Under the pieces are notes generated by a model. It did not search any database, was not told the DNA's origin, and saw only the letters and a program-made list of their open reading frames with translations. Of a stretch of 36,780 nucleotides of DNA, positions 24,067 through 34,632 are shown in pieces; position 1 is the stretch's first letter; each line of letters begins with the position of its first letter. Location: NCBI GenBank assembly GCA_017551215.1, contig JAFZMA010000139.1, positions 1 to 36,780 of the forward strand, given 5' to 3'. Source of the DNA: Bacteroidales bacterium (GTDB taxonomy: Bacteria; Bacteroidota; Bacteroidia; Bacteroidales; UBA932). The position numbers were made by a program, and so were the translations under genes.

Positions 24067-24075
24067 ATCGCTGAG
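24067..24075 (-). repeat. Intergenic CTCAGCGAT motif
   Basis: Exact copy (as ATCGCTGAG on the plus strand) in the 27-base gap between the convergent ThiL-like and dnaE stops. Nothing else is recognisable in that gap. Confidence 0.6.
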
Positions 24076-24085
24076 GAAGACTATT

Positions 24086-27000
24086 CTAGAAAATGGAATA
24101 GTTCACGTTCCCCTTGTACTCCACGCCCATCTTCTCCAGCTCCTTGAGAAGCAGGTTGTCCACCTCCACCAGGAACTTGGTGTCGTAATCCAGAGAGAAG
24201 CCCTTCTCCTCTTCCACAATCTTCATCTTGACAGGGGTCTTGCCTCCACCCTCGTTCCTCTGCGATGTGTGATGCTCCTTCAGAAGCTTGACCAAATCTA
24301 TGCGGAACTGCTTGTTTACCAGGCGCGCCGGAACTATCAGCTCCAGAGACTGGAGACCGCTTGCCTTAACGTTTGCAAGAAGGCGCACAGACTCTATCCT
24401 GATATCCGGAGTGGGGTCCTGGGCGGAACGGTGCTTGATCTTGAGCTTGATGAACACAGCGTTTCCGTCCTTGATATAGTTCATGTTGCTCTCGTAGGCC
24501 TTGCCAAAGAGAGTGATGTTTACGCTTGAGGTGAAATCTTCCAGCGTGAACGAGCAGAACGGCCTTCCGTTTCTGGATATTCTCTCGTTTACGCCCGTTA
24601 CCAGACCGCCTATGAAAAAGTCCTGGTTTTCATCTATCTGGTGGTCTCCTCCAACTTTCAGCCTGTCTGCAATTTCCCCGGCCGTTGCCGTGCAGAAATT
24701 CTCCAACTCGAACTTGAAAACATCCAGCGGATGAGAAGAAATGTACATGCCCACAAGCTCCCTTTCCTTCTTCAGGAACTCCATGATGTTCATGTCTCCC
24801 ACTCTAGGAGGAATCTCCGGCTTCTTGAGCTGGAATCCCTCGTCCTGCTCTCCGAACAGAGACTCAACTTCCTTGTCCATGGCCCTGAAATCCTGATCGT
24901 ACTTCATAAGGGAATCCAGAAAAACCTCTCCCTTGCGGTTCTCCATGAAATACTGGTCTCTGCGGATATCCGGGAAAGAGGAATCGAACGCTCCCGCATA
25001 CACCAGATTCTCCATTGTCTTGCGGTTCAGGCTGCCTGGGCAGGCCCTTTCCACAAAGTCGTAAATATCCTTGTACGGAGCGTGTTCCACAATGCTCTCT
25101 GTAATCTGGGTGCCAAGGCCCTTGATGGCGGCAAGGCCGAACCTTATCTCCTTGTCTCCGGTTACCGTGGCGTTAACGCCGCCCTCGTTGACATCCGGAC
25201 CCAGAACGCGCAGACCCATGCGCTTGCACTCGTCCATGAGCACCGTAATCTTCTTTGTATCCGAGAAGTTCTTTGTAAGGTTGGCCGCCATGAATTCCGC
25301 CGGATAATGGGTCTTCATGTAAATGGTCAAATATCCTATCCAGGCATAGCAGGTAGAATGGGACTTGTTGAACGCGTACTTTGCAAACTCCTTCCAGTCT
25401 TCCCAGATTTTCTGCAGCGTCTCCTTCTTGAAACCCTGCTCAACGCCACCCGCCAGGAATTTTTCCTCCAGCTCCAGCATCTTCTCTATGTTCTTCTTTC
25501 CCATGGCCTTACGGAGAGTATCCGCTTGGCCCTTGGTAAAGTTGGCAAGCTTCTGGCTGAGCTGCATCACCTGCTCCTGATAGACCGTAATGCCATACGT
25601 ATCCGAAAGGATTTTCTCCATTTCCGGAAGCTCGTATGTAATCTGTTCCTTGCCTATCTTGCGGGCAACAAACTTAGGAATGTACTGCATAGGGCCCGGA
25701 CGGTAGAGGGCGTTCATGGCTATCAGGTCCTCGAACCTGGACGGATGGAGTTCCCTCAGCCACTTCTGCATTCCCGGACTTTCAAACTGGAAAGAGGCCA
25801 CTGTGTCTCCCTTTCCGAATGTCTTGAACGTGGCCTTGTCGTCCAGAGGAATCTTGTCTATGTCTATGTCTGTTCCGCGGTGCTTCTTAATGTTCGCAAC
25901 TGTCTCCTTGAGTATGGATAACGTGCTGAGTCCCAGGAAGTCCATCTTGAGCATACCCACGTCTTCTATACGCTTTCCCTCATACTGGGAGATAAGGCCC
26001 TCGGTATCTGTACGGGTAGAAACCGGTATGTGTTCCGTAAGGTCGTGCGGCCCTATGATAACGGCGCAGGCATGAACGCCGGTCTGGCGAATTGTCCCTT
26101 CAAGATCCTTTGCAAAATGCAGGGTTTCCCTGATTTTTGGATCCGGGGAGTTATCGTACTCGTTCTTGAAATCCGGAATGTTCCTGAGCACATTGTCAAA
26201 GCTGGACTCTTCTCCCGGAGAGTTTGGTACCATACCGGAAAGGCGGTTGGAAACCGGAAGCGGAAGGTCCTCCACCCTGGCAACATCCTTTATGGCCTGC
26301 TTGGTCTTCATGGTGCCGAAAGTCACCACGTGAGACACATGGTCCGCGCCGTATTTTTTCTCCACGTACTCAAACACCTCTCCCCTTCTTTCCTCCTCAA
26401 AATCTATGTCTATATCAGGCATGGAAATTCTGTCAGGATTCAGGAATCTCTCGAACAGGAGATTGTACTTGATTGGATCTATGTTGGTGATTGTAAGGCA
26501 GTAAGCCACAACACTTCCGGCGGCGGAACCTCTTCCCGGACCAACCCAAATTCCCTGAGAACGGGCATAGTTGATAAAGTCGTGCACAATGAGGAAGTAA
26601 TCTGGGAACCCCATCTTGCGGATGGTGTCCAGCTCAAAGTCTATCCTCTCCCTTATGCTTGGAAGAATGTTCCCGTAACGCTTCTCCGCTCCCTGGTAAA
26701 CAAGGTGGCGCAGATAATCATCCGAATTCGCGAACTCGGCCGGAATGTCAAAGTGCGGAAGAATAGGCTTTATGTCTATGTTGTAACGTTCAACCTTGTC
26801 TGCAACCTCAAGAGTGTTTGTTATCACTTCCGGATGCCCCGGATTGATTTCTATCATCTCCTCCGCGGTCTTCATGTACTCCTGCTGTGTATAGTGCAGA
26901 CGCTTCTCGTCTGTGAGCTTGTTGCCCGTATTTATGCAGATGAAAAGATCGTGAGCCGGCCCGTCTTCCTTGTTCACAAAGTGGCAGTCGTTTGTTGCAA

Positions 27001-27655
27001 CGCACTTTATGCCAAGCTCTTCAGACAACGCATAAAGTACGGGATTCACCTTTTGCTGAGCCTCGAACACCTCGTTGCTCTGCCCTGGAACCTTGCAGAA
27101 ATGGTTCTGGATTTCAAAGTAGTAGTCGTCTCCGAAAACGCTCTTGTACCAGACGGCCGTGTTCCTTGCCTCCTCAAGATTTCCGCGCAGGATAGACTGC
27201 GGAATCTCTCCCGCCAGACACGCGCTGCAGCAGATCAACCCCTCGTGATACTTCTGAAGAACCTCGTGGTCTACCCTAGGATGGCTGTAGAATCCCTCCG
27301 TAAATCCAATGGAGGAAATCTTCATAAGGTTATGATATCCAATAAGATTCTTTGCAAGCAAAATAAGGTGGGCGGCCGTACGGCGGTCTGTATAGCGCTT
27401 CTTTATATGTCGGCTTTCCGGAGCCACGTAAACCTCGCAGCCCACAATCGGCTTGAGTGTCTTGCCCGTCTTCTTTTCCGCTTTCTTTACACAGTCAAGA
27501 AAGTCCTTGACTCCGTACATTGCACCATGGTCTGTAAGCGCCATGGCCGGCATGTCCAGCTCCATAGCCCGCGCAACATAATCCTCTATCTTTCCCATTC
27601 CGTCCAGAATGGAATAATGGCTATGAAGATGAAGGTGAACAAAAGGGGTGCTCAT
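24086..27655 (-). CDS. dnaE: DNA polymerase III alpha subunit
   Basis: Replicative polymerase, 1189 residues, close to the usual DnaE size. The N-terminal PHP domain starts TPFVHLHLHSHYSILDGMG. The active site PDIDIDF lies at about residues 413-419 (Asp414, Asp416, Asp418), and the palm, thumb and fingers follow, with SFQFESPGMQ and NKSHSTCYAWIGYLTIYMKTHYPAEFMAANL. The C-terminal third carries an OB-fold segment (IGGLVTGVNERISRNGRPFCSFTLEDFTSSV). It belongs to the DnaE type, not PolC, because the exonuclease domain is absent. It follows gpmI by 31 bases on the minus strand and probably shares the rnr-gpmI-dnaE operon. No CTCAGCGAT occurs in this gene, the largest stretch in the window without the motif. 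Confidence 0.97.
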   Translation of the reverse strand: MSTPFVHLHLHSHYSILDGMGKIEDYVARAMELDMPAMALTDHGAMYGVKDFLDCVKKAEKKTGKTLKPIVGCEVYVAPESRHIKKRYTDRRTAAHLILLAKNLIGYHNLMKISSIGFTEGFYSHPRVDHEVLQKYHEGLICCSACLAGEIPQSILRGNLEEARNTAVWYKSVFGDDYYFEIQNHFCKVPGQSNEVFEAQQKVNPVLYALSEELGIKCVATNDCHFVNKEDGPAHDLFICINTGNKLTDEKRLHYTQQEYMKTAEEMIEINPGHPEVITNTLEVADKVERYNIDIKPILPHFDIPAEFANSDDYLRHLVYQGAEKRYGNILPSIRERIDFELDTIRKMGFPDYFLIVHDFINYARSQGIWVGPGRGSAAGSVVAYCLTITNIDPIKYNLLFERFLNPDRISMPDIDIDFEEERRGEVFEYVEKKYGADHVSHVVTFGTMKTKQAIKDVARVEDLPLPVSNRLSGMVPNSPGEESSFDNVLRNIPDFKNEYDNSPDPKIRETLHFAKDLEGTIRQTGVHACAVIIGPHDLTEHIPVSTRTDTEGLISQYEGKRIEDVGMLKMDFLGLSTLSILKETVANIKKHRGTDIDIDKIPLDDKATFKTFGKGDTVASFQFESPGMQKWLRELHPSRFEDLIAMNALYRPGPMQYIPKFVARKIGKEQITYELPEMEKILSDTYGITVYQEQVMQLSQKLANFTKGQADTLRKAMGKKNIEKMLELEEKFLAGGVEQGFKKETLQKIWEDWKEFAKYAFNKSHSTCYAWIGYLTIYMKTHYPAEFMAANLTKNFSDTKKITVLMDECKRMGLRVLGPDVNEGGVNATVTGDKEIRFGLAAIKGLGTQITESIVEHAPYKDIYDFVERACPGSLNRKTMENLVYAGAFDSSFPDIRRDQYFMENRKGEVFLDSLMKYDQDFRAMDKEVESLFGEQDEGFQLKKPEIPPRVGDMNIMEFLKKERELVGMYISSHPLDVFKFELENFCTATAGEIADRLKVGGDHQIDENQDFFIGGLVTGVNERISRNGRPFCSFTLEDFTSSVNITLFGKAYESNMNYIKDGNAVFIKLKIKHRSAQDPTPDIRIESVRLLANVKASGLQSLELIVPARLVNKQFRIDLVKLLKEHHTSQRNEGGGKTPVKMKIVEEEKGFSLDYDTKFLVEVDNLLLKELEKMGVEYKGNVNYSIF

Positions 27656-27686
27656 TATGTGGAGATCGTTTTTCTATGTTTGCAAT

Positions 27687-29204
27687 TTATTCTTTTACAA
27701 GTACTTTCCCTGTCATCTCAGCTGGCTGTGGAATATCCATAAGATGAAGGATGGTAGGCGCTATATCGCAGAGCCTTCCGTCTTCCACGCTCTTTACATC
27801 GGAATCCACAACCACAAACTGAACCGGATTCAGGGAGTGCTGCGTATTAGGGGTACCGTCTTGGTTGACGGCAAAATCCGCATTGCCGTGGTCTGCTGTA
27901 ATCAGCACGGAATACCCGGCCTTGCGCGCCTCCTTCACAACCTTTCCAACCAGATTGTCTATGCACTCAACTGCCTTGCAGATAGCCGGATACACACCCG
28001 TATGCCCAACCATATCCCCGTTGGCAAAATTCAGGATTATCATGTCTTCCTTTCCGGTGCGGATAACGTCTATCAGTTTTTCTGCAACCTCAGGAGCACT
28101 CATTTCCGGCTGCAAATCGTAGGTTGCAACTTTTGGAGAAGCCACCAATATCCTGTCCTCATTCTCAAACGGTTCCTCCCTTCCGCCGTTGAAGAAGAAA
28201 GTTACGTGAGCGTATTTTTCTGTCTCAGCTATACGCAACTGCCTCTTGCCCGCCTCTGCAACCACCTCTCCCAAAGTATGTTGCACGTGCTCCTTGCCAA
28301 AGAGGATGTGCAGCCCTGTAAACTCGTCGTCGTACGGAGTAAGGCAGCAGTAGTACAGAGGAATGGTGTGCATCCCCTCTTCCGGCATGTCTTTCTGCGT
28401 AAGGACAGATGTCATCTCACGCGCGCGGTCATTGCGGAAATTGAAGAAGATTACGGCATCGTCTTTCTTGATAACACCCACCGGAGCGCCGTTCTCCTCT
28501 ATGCAGATAGGCTTAATAAACTCGTCCGTAACACCCTCATCGTAAGAAGCTTGCACAGCCTCCACCGCAGACTGGAAGCGCGCGCCCTTTCCCTCTGTCA
28601 GAAGGTCGTAAGCGGCCTTTATCCTGTCCCAGCGCTTATCCCTGTCCATGGCATAGAAACGCCCGCACACAGAAGCAATCTTTCCGCAGCTATTTGCAAT
28701 ATGCTCTTCCAGCTCGGCGATGAAACCCTTGCCGCTATGCGGATCCGTATCTCTCCCGTCCATGAAGCAATGCACAAAAACTCTCTCCAGCCCGCAAGCT
28801 TTTGCGGTATCCAGAAACGCAAACAGATGCTCAAGCGAACTGTGCACTCCGCCCCTTGAAACAAGGCCCAGAAGATGCAGGTCGTGCCCCTTGGACGCGT
28901 ATGCCATCACATCGTGAATCTCTTTGTTTTCCAGCATCTTGCCCTCTCTGCAAACCTTGTTTATCTTAACCAGGTCCTGATACACCACTCTGCCGGCTCC
29001 GATGTTCAGATGCCCCACCTCGGAGTTACCCATCTGCCCGTCAGGAAGTCCCACGTCCTCTCCGCAAGCCATCAGCTGCGAGTGAGGAAACTTCTCCCTC
29101 AGCGCATCTATATTCGGCTGCCCCTGAGTATATATCGCATTGGATTTGTCATTAGCACCCAATCCCCAACCGTCGAGGATCATCAGTAAAACTTTCTTTC
29201 CCAT
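27687..29204 (-). CDS. gpmI: 2,3-Bisphosphoglycerate-independent phosphoglycerate mutase
   Basis: Interconverts 3- and 2-phosphoglycerate in glycolysis using manganese. The 505-residue protein is of normal length. The first metal site is LMILDGWG (Asp11), and the phosphoserine is Ser61 in [19 protein letters not shown]. The conserved [21 protein letters not shown] and the late TADHGNAD metal motif are present. It starts 1 base after the rnr stop and precedes dnaE by 31 bases, so it is expected to be in one operon with them. Confidence 0.97.
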   Translation of the reverse strand: MGKKVLLMILDGWGLGANDKSNAIYTQGQPNIDALREKFPHSQLMACGEDVGLPDGQMGNSEVGHLNIGAGRVVYQDLVKINKVCREGKMLENKEIHDVMAYASKGHDLHLLGLVSRGGVHSSLEHLFAFLDTAKACGLERVFVHCFMDGRDTDPHSGKGFIAELEEHIANSCGKIASVCGRFYAMDRDKRWDRIKAAYDLLTEGKGARFQSAVEAVQASYDEGVTDEFIKPICIEENGAPVGVIKKDDAVIFFNFRNDRAREMTSVLTQKDMPEEGMHTIPLYYCCLTPYDDEFTGLHILFGKEHVQHTLGEVVAEAGKRQLRIAETEKYAHVTFFFNGGREEPFENEDRILVASPKVATYDLQPEMSAPEVAEKLIDVIRTGKEDMIILNFANGDMVGHTGVYPAICKAVECIDNLVGKVVKEARKAGYSVLITADHGNADFAVNQDGTPNTQHSLNPVQFVVVDSDVKSVEDGRLCDIAPTILHLMDIPQPAEMTGKVLVKE

Positions 29205-29205
29205 A

Positions 29206-31428
29206 TTATCTCTTTTTCTTTGATGATTTCTTTTTCTTCTTTGCCGGAACTTCCTCCGAGAACACTCCGTAGTCTTCCATCTTCTCCGCTTCCGGAAGCA
29301 CCAGAGAGAAGTCTATATTCTTCTGTTCCAGAGAGGTGCGCTCTACCTTGACTTTAACCTTATCGCCGAGCATAAAGCGCCTTCCGGAAGATTTCCCGTA
29401 AACGCAGAAGTTCTTTTCATCGAACTGGTAATAGTCATCGGTGAGCTCCCTGAGAGCAACCATTCCCTCTATGTGGGTAGGCTCCACCTGCACATAGATA
29501 CCCCACTCCGTAACGCCGCTCACTGTTCCCTCAAACTCCTGGCCCACACGCTCTGCCATGTATTCCGCCATCTTGTATTTAATGCTGGCCCTCTCCGCTT
29601 CCGTTGCAATCTGCTCTCTCTGCGACGAGTGCTGGCAATAGTCTTCAAAGGCTTGCTTGTCTGCGCTCTTGCCACCCTCCAGATATCTGGTCAGAAGGCG
29701 GTGAACCATCATGTCCGGATATCTTCTGATTGGGGAAGTAAAGTGCGTGTAATACTGGAAGCCGAGTCCGTAATGCCCGATGTTTTCCGTAGAATACTGG
29801 GCACGCGCCATGCACCTGAGAGCCAGAAGCTCAATGGCATCGCACTCCGGCTTTCCGTGAATCTGCTCCACCAGCTTGTTCAGGCTGCGGGCAAGCTGCT
29901 TAGGCGTGTCCATAGCCTCTATCTTGTAGCCAAAATACTTTACAAACGTCTTGAGTTCCACAACCTTCTCCATGTTAGGCTCGTCGTGGATACGGTAAAC
30001 GAACGTAGGCGCAGGCTTGCGTATTGCGGTAGAAACGTAGGTTGCCACCGCCTTGTTTGCCAGAAGCATGAATTCCTCTATGAGCCAGTTTGCAGATTTT
30101 GTAATCTTCTGCACAACATCCACAGGCTTTCCCTTCTCGTCTGTAATAACCTTCATCTCTGGGCGTTCAAAGCTTATCGAGCCCTCCTGGAACCTCTTCT
30201 TGCGCAGAACGGAAGCCAGCTTGTGGAGTTCCAGCACCGCCGTAACAACCTGTGCAGACGGAACCTTTCCCTCCGGCATCACCGGAGTGTAGGATGTCAT
30301 GTCTCCGTTGTTGTCTATGATCTGCTGGGCCTCCTCATAGGCAAAGCGGAAAGCGGAGCAGATTACAGTCCTCCCGAACCACTGGCTGTAAACCTTGCCC
30401 GCGGCGTCCATCTCAAATATCGCTGAGAAGCAAAGCTTGTCCTCTCCCGGTCTCAGGGAGCAGAGGTTGTTTGAGAGAGCCTCCGGCAGCATAGGTATTG
30501 TCCTGTCTACCAGATAGACAGACGTTGCCCTGGCGTAGGCCTCGCGGTCCAGAATGGTCTGCGGCTTAACGTACCAGGACACATCTGCAATGTGGATTCC
30601 AATCTCCAGATGTCCGTTGTCCAAGACCTTGTAGGAGACTGCATCGTCAAAGTCCTTGGCATCTGCCGGGTCTATTGTAAAGATGCATTCCTTGCGCAAG
30701 TCTCTCCTTCCCTCCAGATCCTTTGCAAAAATCTTTTTCGGTATCTTGTTTGCCTCTGCCTCAACCTCTGCGGGGAATTTGTAAGGAAGACCGTATTCGG
30801 ACAAAATAGCGTGCATTTCCGTGTCGTTTTCGCCCGGTTTTCCAAGCACGTCCACAATCTCTCCCACCGGAGTCTGGAACCCGCGCGGAAAATCCTTTAC
30901 AAGAACGGCAACTTTCATCCCCTGCCACTCCTTCTTAACGGAATCTACCGGAACCTCGACATCATACGGCATGCTCCTGTTTTCTATGATTACCCAGGCA
31001 TGCTTGCCGGTTATCTGCAAAAGTCCAACCCACGGGCGCGTGGAACGGCTTACCACACAGATAACCTCTCCCTCACTGCCCTTGTCCTCGTTTTTCTTGA
31101 GGATGGCAACCCGCACGGTATCGTTGTTGAGCGCTCCACGGAGTTTGCCTATAGGAATGAAAACGTCTTCTCTCTGGTCGTGCTTTGCCCCCGGACGCTC
31201 GTCCTCCTTGGGAGCCCTTCTTACAAAACCGTAACCCCCGGATGCAATCTCCAGCAGCCCTTCTATTTCCTCAATCGCCCTTCTTCCGTGCGGAGAGCGT
31301 CCTCCCGCCCTTCTCTCAGCGTCTCTCCCCATTGTCATGCCGCAGCGGCGGCGGGATTTCTTCATCCCGTAAACCGCTGATTTCTTCTTGGAAGAAGACG
31401 CCGGGTTCTTTCTGTTTCTCTTAGTCAT
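29206..31428 (-). CDS. rnr: Ribonuclease R
   Basis: 3'-to-5' exoribonuclease that degrades structured RNA. I place the start at 31428 (MTKRNRKN), giving 740 residues. An upstream ATG at 31467 is unlikely because the -7 box (31456-31463) lies inside that extension. A basic, low-complexity N-terminus precedes two cold-shock-type segments. The catalytic RNB motif is [11 protein letters not shown] (about 253-263), followed by [11 protein letters not shown] and [21 protein letters not shown]. The S1 domain is [28 protein letters not shown] near the C-terminus, and a Lys-rich tail ends the protein. It starts the rnr-gpmI-dnaE row. CTCAGCGAT occurs once (30419-30427). Confidence 0.95.
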   Translation of the reverse strand: MTKRNRKNPASSSKKKSAVYGMKKSRRRCGMTMGRDAERRAGGRSPHGRRAIEEIEGLLEIASGGYGFVRRAPKEDERPGAKHDQREDVFIPIGKLRGALNNDTVRVAILKKNEDKGSEGEVICVVSRSTRPWVGLLQITGKHAWVIIENRSMPYDVEVPVDSVKKEWQGMKVAVLVKDFPRGFQTPVGEIVDVLGKPGENDTEMHAILSEYGLPYKFPAEVEAEANKIPKKIFAKDLEGRRDLRKECIFTIDPADAKDFDDAVSYKVLDNGHLEIGIHIADVSWYVKPQTILDREAYARATSVYLVDRTIPMLPEALSNNLCSLRPGEDKLCFSAIFEMDAAGKVYSQWFGRTVICSAFRFAYEEAQQIIDNNGDMTSYTPVMPEGKVPSAQVVTAVLELHKLASVLRKKRFQEGSISFERPEMKVITDEKGKPVDVVQKITKSANWLIEEFMLLANKAVATYVSTAIRKPAPTFVYRIHDEPNMEKVVELKTFVKYFGYKIEAMDTPKQLARSLNKLVEQIHGKPECDAIELLALRCMARAQYSTENIGHYGLGFQYYTHFTSPIRRYPDMMVHRLLTRYLEGGKSADKQAFEDYCQHSSQREQIATEAERASIKYKMAEYMAERVGQEFEGTVSGVTEWGIYVQVEPTHIEGMVALRELTDDYYQFDEKNFCVYGKSSGRRFMLGDKVKVKVERTSLEQKNIDFSLVLPEAEKMEDYGVFSEEVPAKKKKKSSKKKR

Positions 31429-31455
31429 TATTATCTGTACTTTTTTGTGCAACCA

Positions 31456-31463
31456 CAAATTTA
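31456..31463 (-). promoter_or_regulatory. -7 box for the rnr operon
   Basis: TAAATTTG on the minus strand matches TAnnTTTG, 27 bases before the chosen ATG at 31428. It decides against the 31467 start codon. Confidence 0.55.
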
Positions 31464-31471
31464 ACAATTAT

Positions 31472-31505
31472 AAAAAAAGAAAAGGGGAATTTCTTCCCCT
31501 TTTCT
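31472..31505 (-). terminator. Terminator after secDF
   Basis: A perfect 12-bp stem, AGAAAAGGGGAA (31478-31489) with TTCCCCTTTTCT (31494-31505), loop TTTC, followed in the minus direction by a T-run (A-run at 31472-31478 on the plus strand). A textbook intrinsic terminator. Confidence 0.9.
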
Positions 31506-31531
31506 GAATTTTGTTCGCAATCTGCTGATTG

Positions 31532-34500
31532 CTACTTCTTTGCAATCTTTGCCTGTTTTCTGGCGTTGAGATCGTACATCACCGGTGTTGCAATGAACAC
31601 AGATGAGAATGTACCAACTATAACACCTATTGCAAGAGCCACTGCAAATCCGCGGATGGTGTCTCCGCCAAAGATTGCTATGGCCAGCAATACAACCAGG
31701 GTTGTACCTGATGTATTGAACGTTCTTGCAAGTGTGCTGTTAACCGCACCGTTTACATTGTCCTTGAGAGTTCTCTTAGGATAAATCCTCTTGTACTCGC
31801 GGATACGGTCAAAGATAACCACGGTATCGTTGATAGAGTAACCGATGATTGTCAGCACTGCGGCAATGAATGTCTGGTCCACATCCAGGGTGAACGGCAG
31901 TATTCCGGTAAAGATGGAATAGAAGCCAATCACTATGATGGAGTCGTGAGCCAAAGCCGCAACACCGCCGGCTCCCCAAGACCAGTTGGAGAATCTTGCG
32001 GCAATGTACAGGAAGATTGCAACCAGCGCAATGATAACGGCGTATGTACCCTTGCGCTTCATGTCGTTTGCAATGGTAGGTCCCACCTTGTCCGAGCTTA
32101 CGATTCCGTTAGGACTGTCTACCGTAGTGGTAAACTGCTCCTGGCTAAGGTGCTTGTCAAAGAATTCGCTTCCGCTCAGTGCGTTGTAGATCTTGCCTTC
32201 AACCTCCTGGTCAACTTCCTGGGAGTTGTCGTTGATCTTGTACTTGGTGGTAACCTTCATCTGGGAACCGGAACCGAACTGCTTAACCTCCACGCTCTCT
32301 CCAAACTCGGCCTCTACAGCCTTTCTTACCTGCTCTGCAGAAACCATCTTGTCGAACCTGAGAACGTATGTACGTCCACCCGTAAAGTCAACTCCGTAGG
32401 AGAATCCCTTTCCGAAGATGAAGAACAGGCAGGTTGCAATCACAAGCGCTGCAATAACGTAAGTTACCTTTCTCATTCCGATGAAATCGAAATGGGTGTG
32501 GGTAAGGAAGTTGCGTGTGGCTTTGCCCTCGAATGATATGCTCTTGTTCTTTGCCAGACGTCCCTCGAAGTACAGTCTGGTAATGAAGATAGAGGTAATC
32601 AGGGAGGTGATGATACCGATAATCAGAGTGGTGGCGAATCCCTGGATAGGGCCGGTACCAAAGATTACCAGTACAATACCTACGATGAGGGTTGTAATGT
32701 TTCCGTCCAGAATTGCTGAATAAGCGTTGTTGTAACCGTCTTTAACTGCAAGGCGGAGCTGTTTTCCGCTGCGGAGTTCCTCCTTGATTCTCTCGTAGAT
32801 GATGACGTTGGAGTCCACCGCCATACCCAGGGTCAGAATCAAACCGGCAATACCAGGCAGGGTCAGAACCGCGCCAATGGAAATCAATGCGCCGATAAGG
32901 AAGATTACGTTGCAAACCAACGCTATGCAAGCCGCTACACCGGCTCCCCTGTAGAAGAAGAGCATGTACAGCAGCACCAGAACAAACGCTATCAGGAATG
33001 AGAACATACCTGAATTGATAGACTCTTTACCAAGGGAAGGACCAACAACCTGCTCCTGAAGAATAGAAGCCGGTGCAGGAAGCTTACCGGACTTGAGCAC
33101 GTTGGAAAGGTCTGTTGCCTCTTCAAACGAGAATCTTCCGGAAATTTCGCTTCTTCCGCCCTCGATAGGCTCGTTTACGTTTGGATAGGAATAAACCATT
33201 CCGTCCAATACCACAGCAACGCATCTGTTAACGTTGTCTGCAGTGATTCTTGCCCATGTTCTTGCTCCCTCAGGATTCATGGCCATGCTTACGCAAGGAT
33301 AACCGCCCTGCTCTCTGTATGAGATACTTGCATCTGTGATGCATGTTCCGTCCAGAGGAGCTTTGCCGTCTCTCTGCGAATTCTTAATGCCCACGAGTTC
33401 AAAGTAGGTGTCTGCCTTGTCTGTTGGCTTTACACTCCACATAGGAACCAGGTCTGCCGGCATGATAGCCTTGATTTGAGGCATGCTCAGATACCTGTTT
33501 ACCAGTGCGGTATCCTTGTAGTGAGCCACACCCATGCAAGCCTTCATCTCCGGATTAGGACGCAAAATGGCAAGAAGCGGATGGGTCTTTGCCAAAGCCG
33601 CCTCGTTTGCAAGGGAATCGGCTGAGCCCATCTCCTTCTTTACGGCTTCTGCGAGACCGTCTCCAGTACTCTCTGCAGCAACGGAATCCTTCTGTGTCTC
33701 CTCTGTTTCTGCTGCCAGAAGCTCTCTCAAAGAGGCATCTGCCTGAGAGAGATAGCCGCTGATCTCAGAATACAGGTAAGTAGGCCAGAACTCCAGGGAA
33801 GCTGTTCCCTGAAGAAGCTTTCTTACACGCTCCGGCTCCTTAACGCCAGGGAGCTCTACCAGAATTCTTCCGGAATTGCCAAGTCTCTGGATGTTTGGAG
33901 CGGTAACTCCAAAGCGGTCTATACGGCTGCGGAGCACCTGGAAGGAGTTGGATATTGCGCTCTCTGCCTCCTGACGGATAACGTCTATAACCTGATCATC
34001 GGTGCTTTCCGTCTTGATCTTGTCTCTCATCTCATAGGTAGAGAAAACAGAGGAAAGCTTCTTGCCGTTGGAAAGCTCTTTCCAGGCCTGTGCAAAGAGG
34101 GTTATGAAGTCTTGACGCTTCTCAACCTCGTCTTTTGTGGCCTTGTCCAAAGCCTTTACGAATTCTTCTGACTGGTTATTGTTGCTCAGAGCCTTTACCA
34201 GATCCTTCAGCTGAACCTGCATCATCACGTTCATACCGCCCTTAAGGTCCAGACCCAGCTTTATTTCCTTCTCCTTCACCTCTTTGTAGGTGTTGCTCAG
34301 GAACACTTTCTGGTCTGCTATGGAATCCAGGTAATATCTGTTCTTTACTTTGTTTACAGAGTCCAAGTAGTAAGCCTGGTCATCTTCCGGTACCAGAGCG
34401 AATTCCGGCTTGGCTTTCTCTGTCTCTATGGCTTTGGCTGCATATTCTTCCGCCTTCTTCTCCTGATGTCTTGTAGCCCAAGTGAACGATAGCTGATACA

Positions 34501-34555
34501 GACAGGCCAGCAAGATCAGAATTGCCAATACTCTAAAGAGCCCTTTGTTTTGCAT
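31532..34555 (-). CDS. secDF: Fused protein-export subunit SecDF
   Basis: Proton-driven membrane protein that pulls exported proteins out of the Sec channel. SecD and SecF, separate in E. coli, are one 1007-residue protein here, as is usual in Bacteroidota. SecD: first helix (residues about 8-25), KLGLDLKGGMNVMMQV (D1 motif), the P1 head with a long polar insert (SVAAESTGDGLAEAVKKEMGS), and MAVDSNVIIYERIKEELRSG (D5/D6 motif). SecF: YGVDFTGGRTYVLRF and GYSINDTVVIFDRIREYKR. The gene has its own -7 box (34583-34590) and a strong terminator. It lies divergent to the envelope protein gene at 34633. No CTCAGCGAT motif was found inside. Confidence 0.97.
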   Translation of the reverse strand: MQNKGLFRVLAILILLACLYQLSFTWATRHQEKKAEEYAAKAIETEKAKPEFALVPEDDQAYYLDSVNKVKNRYYLDSIADQKVFLSNTYKEVKEKEIKLGLDLKGGMNVMMQVQLKDLVKALSNNNQSEEFVKALDKATKDEVEKRQDFITLFAQAWKELSNGKKLSSVFSTYEMRDKIKTESTDDQVIDVIRQEAESAISNSFQVLRSRIDRFGVTAPNIQRLGNSGRILVELPGVKEPERVRKLLQGTASLEFWPTYLYSEISGYLSQADASLRELLAAETEETQKDSVAAESTGDGLAEAVKKEMGSADSLANEAALAKTHPLLAILRPNPEMKACMGVAHYKDTALVNRYLSMPQIKAIMPADLVPMWSVKPTDKADTYFELVGIKNSQRDGKAPLDGTCITDASISYREQGGYPCVSMAMNPEGARTWARITADNVNRCVAVVLDGMVYSYPNVNEPIEGGRSEISGRFSFEEATDLSNVLKSGKLPAPASILQEQVVGPSLGKESINSGMFSFLIAFVLVLLYMLFFYRGAGVAACIALVCNVIFLIGALISIGAVLTLPGIAGLILTLGMAVDSNVIIYERIKEELRSGKQLRLAVKDGYNNAYSAILDGNITTLIVGIVLVIFGTGPIQGFATTLIIGIITSLITSIFITRLYFEGRLAKNKSISFEGKATRNFLTHTHFDFIGMRKVTYVIAALVIATCLFFIFGKGFSYGVDFTGGRTYVLRFDKMVSAEQVRKAVEAEFGESVEVKQFGSGSQMKVTTKYKINDNSQEVDQEVEGKIYNALSGSEFFDKHLSQEQFTTTVDSPNGIVSSDKVGPTIANDMKRKGTYAVIIALVAIFLYIAARFSNWSWGAGGVAALAHDSIIVIGFYSIFTGILPFTLDVDQTFIAAVLTIIGYSINDTVVIFDRIREYKRIYPKRTLKDNVNGAVNSTLARTFNTSGTTLVVLLAIAIFGGDTIRGFAVALAIGVIVGTFSSVFIATPVMYDLNARKQAKIAKK

Positions 34556-34582
34556 TATAACTCATTTTTTGATAACAGGCTG

Positions 34583-34590
34583 CAAATGTA
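34583..34590 (-). promoter_or_regulatory. -7 box for secDF
   Basis: TACATTTG on the minus strand matches TAnnTTTG, 27 bases before the start codon. No -33 TTTG at standard distance. Confidence 0.55.
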
Positions 34591-34619
34591 CAATTTTTTC
34601 GTTAAAAAAAAGTATTTAG

Positions 34620-34627
34620 TATATTTG
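34620..34627 (+). promoter_or_regulatory. -7 box for the PD40/SPOR-like envelope protein gene
   Basis: TATATTTG on the plus strand matches TAnnTTTG and ends only 5 bases before the ATG at 34633, predicting a leaderless mRNA. Confidence 0.5.
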
Positions 34628-34632
34628 TCAAG

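Noticed and set aside
18968..24075. The intergenic CTCAGCGAT copies as halves of intrinsic terminators, as some Haemophilus and Neisseria uptake sequences are
   Set aside because: No inverted second copy lies next to any of the three intergenic copies and no T-run follows.
24641..27742. Two long plus-strand open frames opposite dnaE (24641-25921 and 26030-27742)
   Set aside because: Both are antisense shadows of a certain DNA polymerase gene and show no signal or domain.
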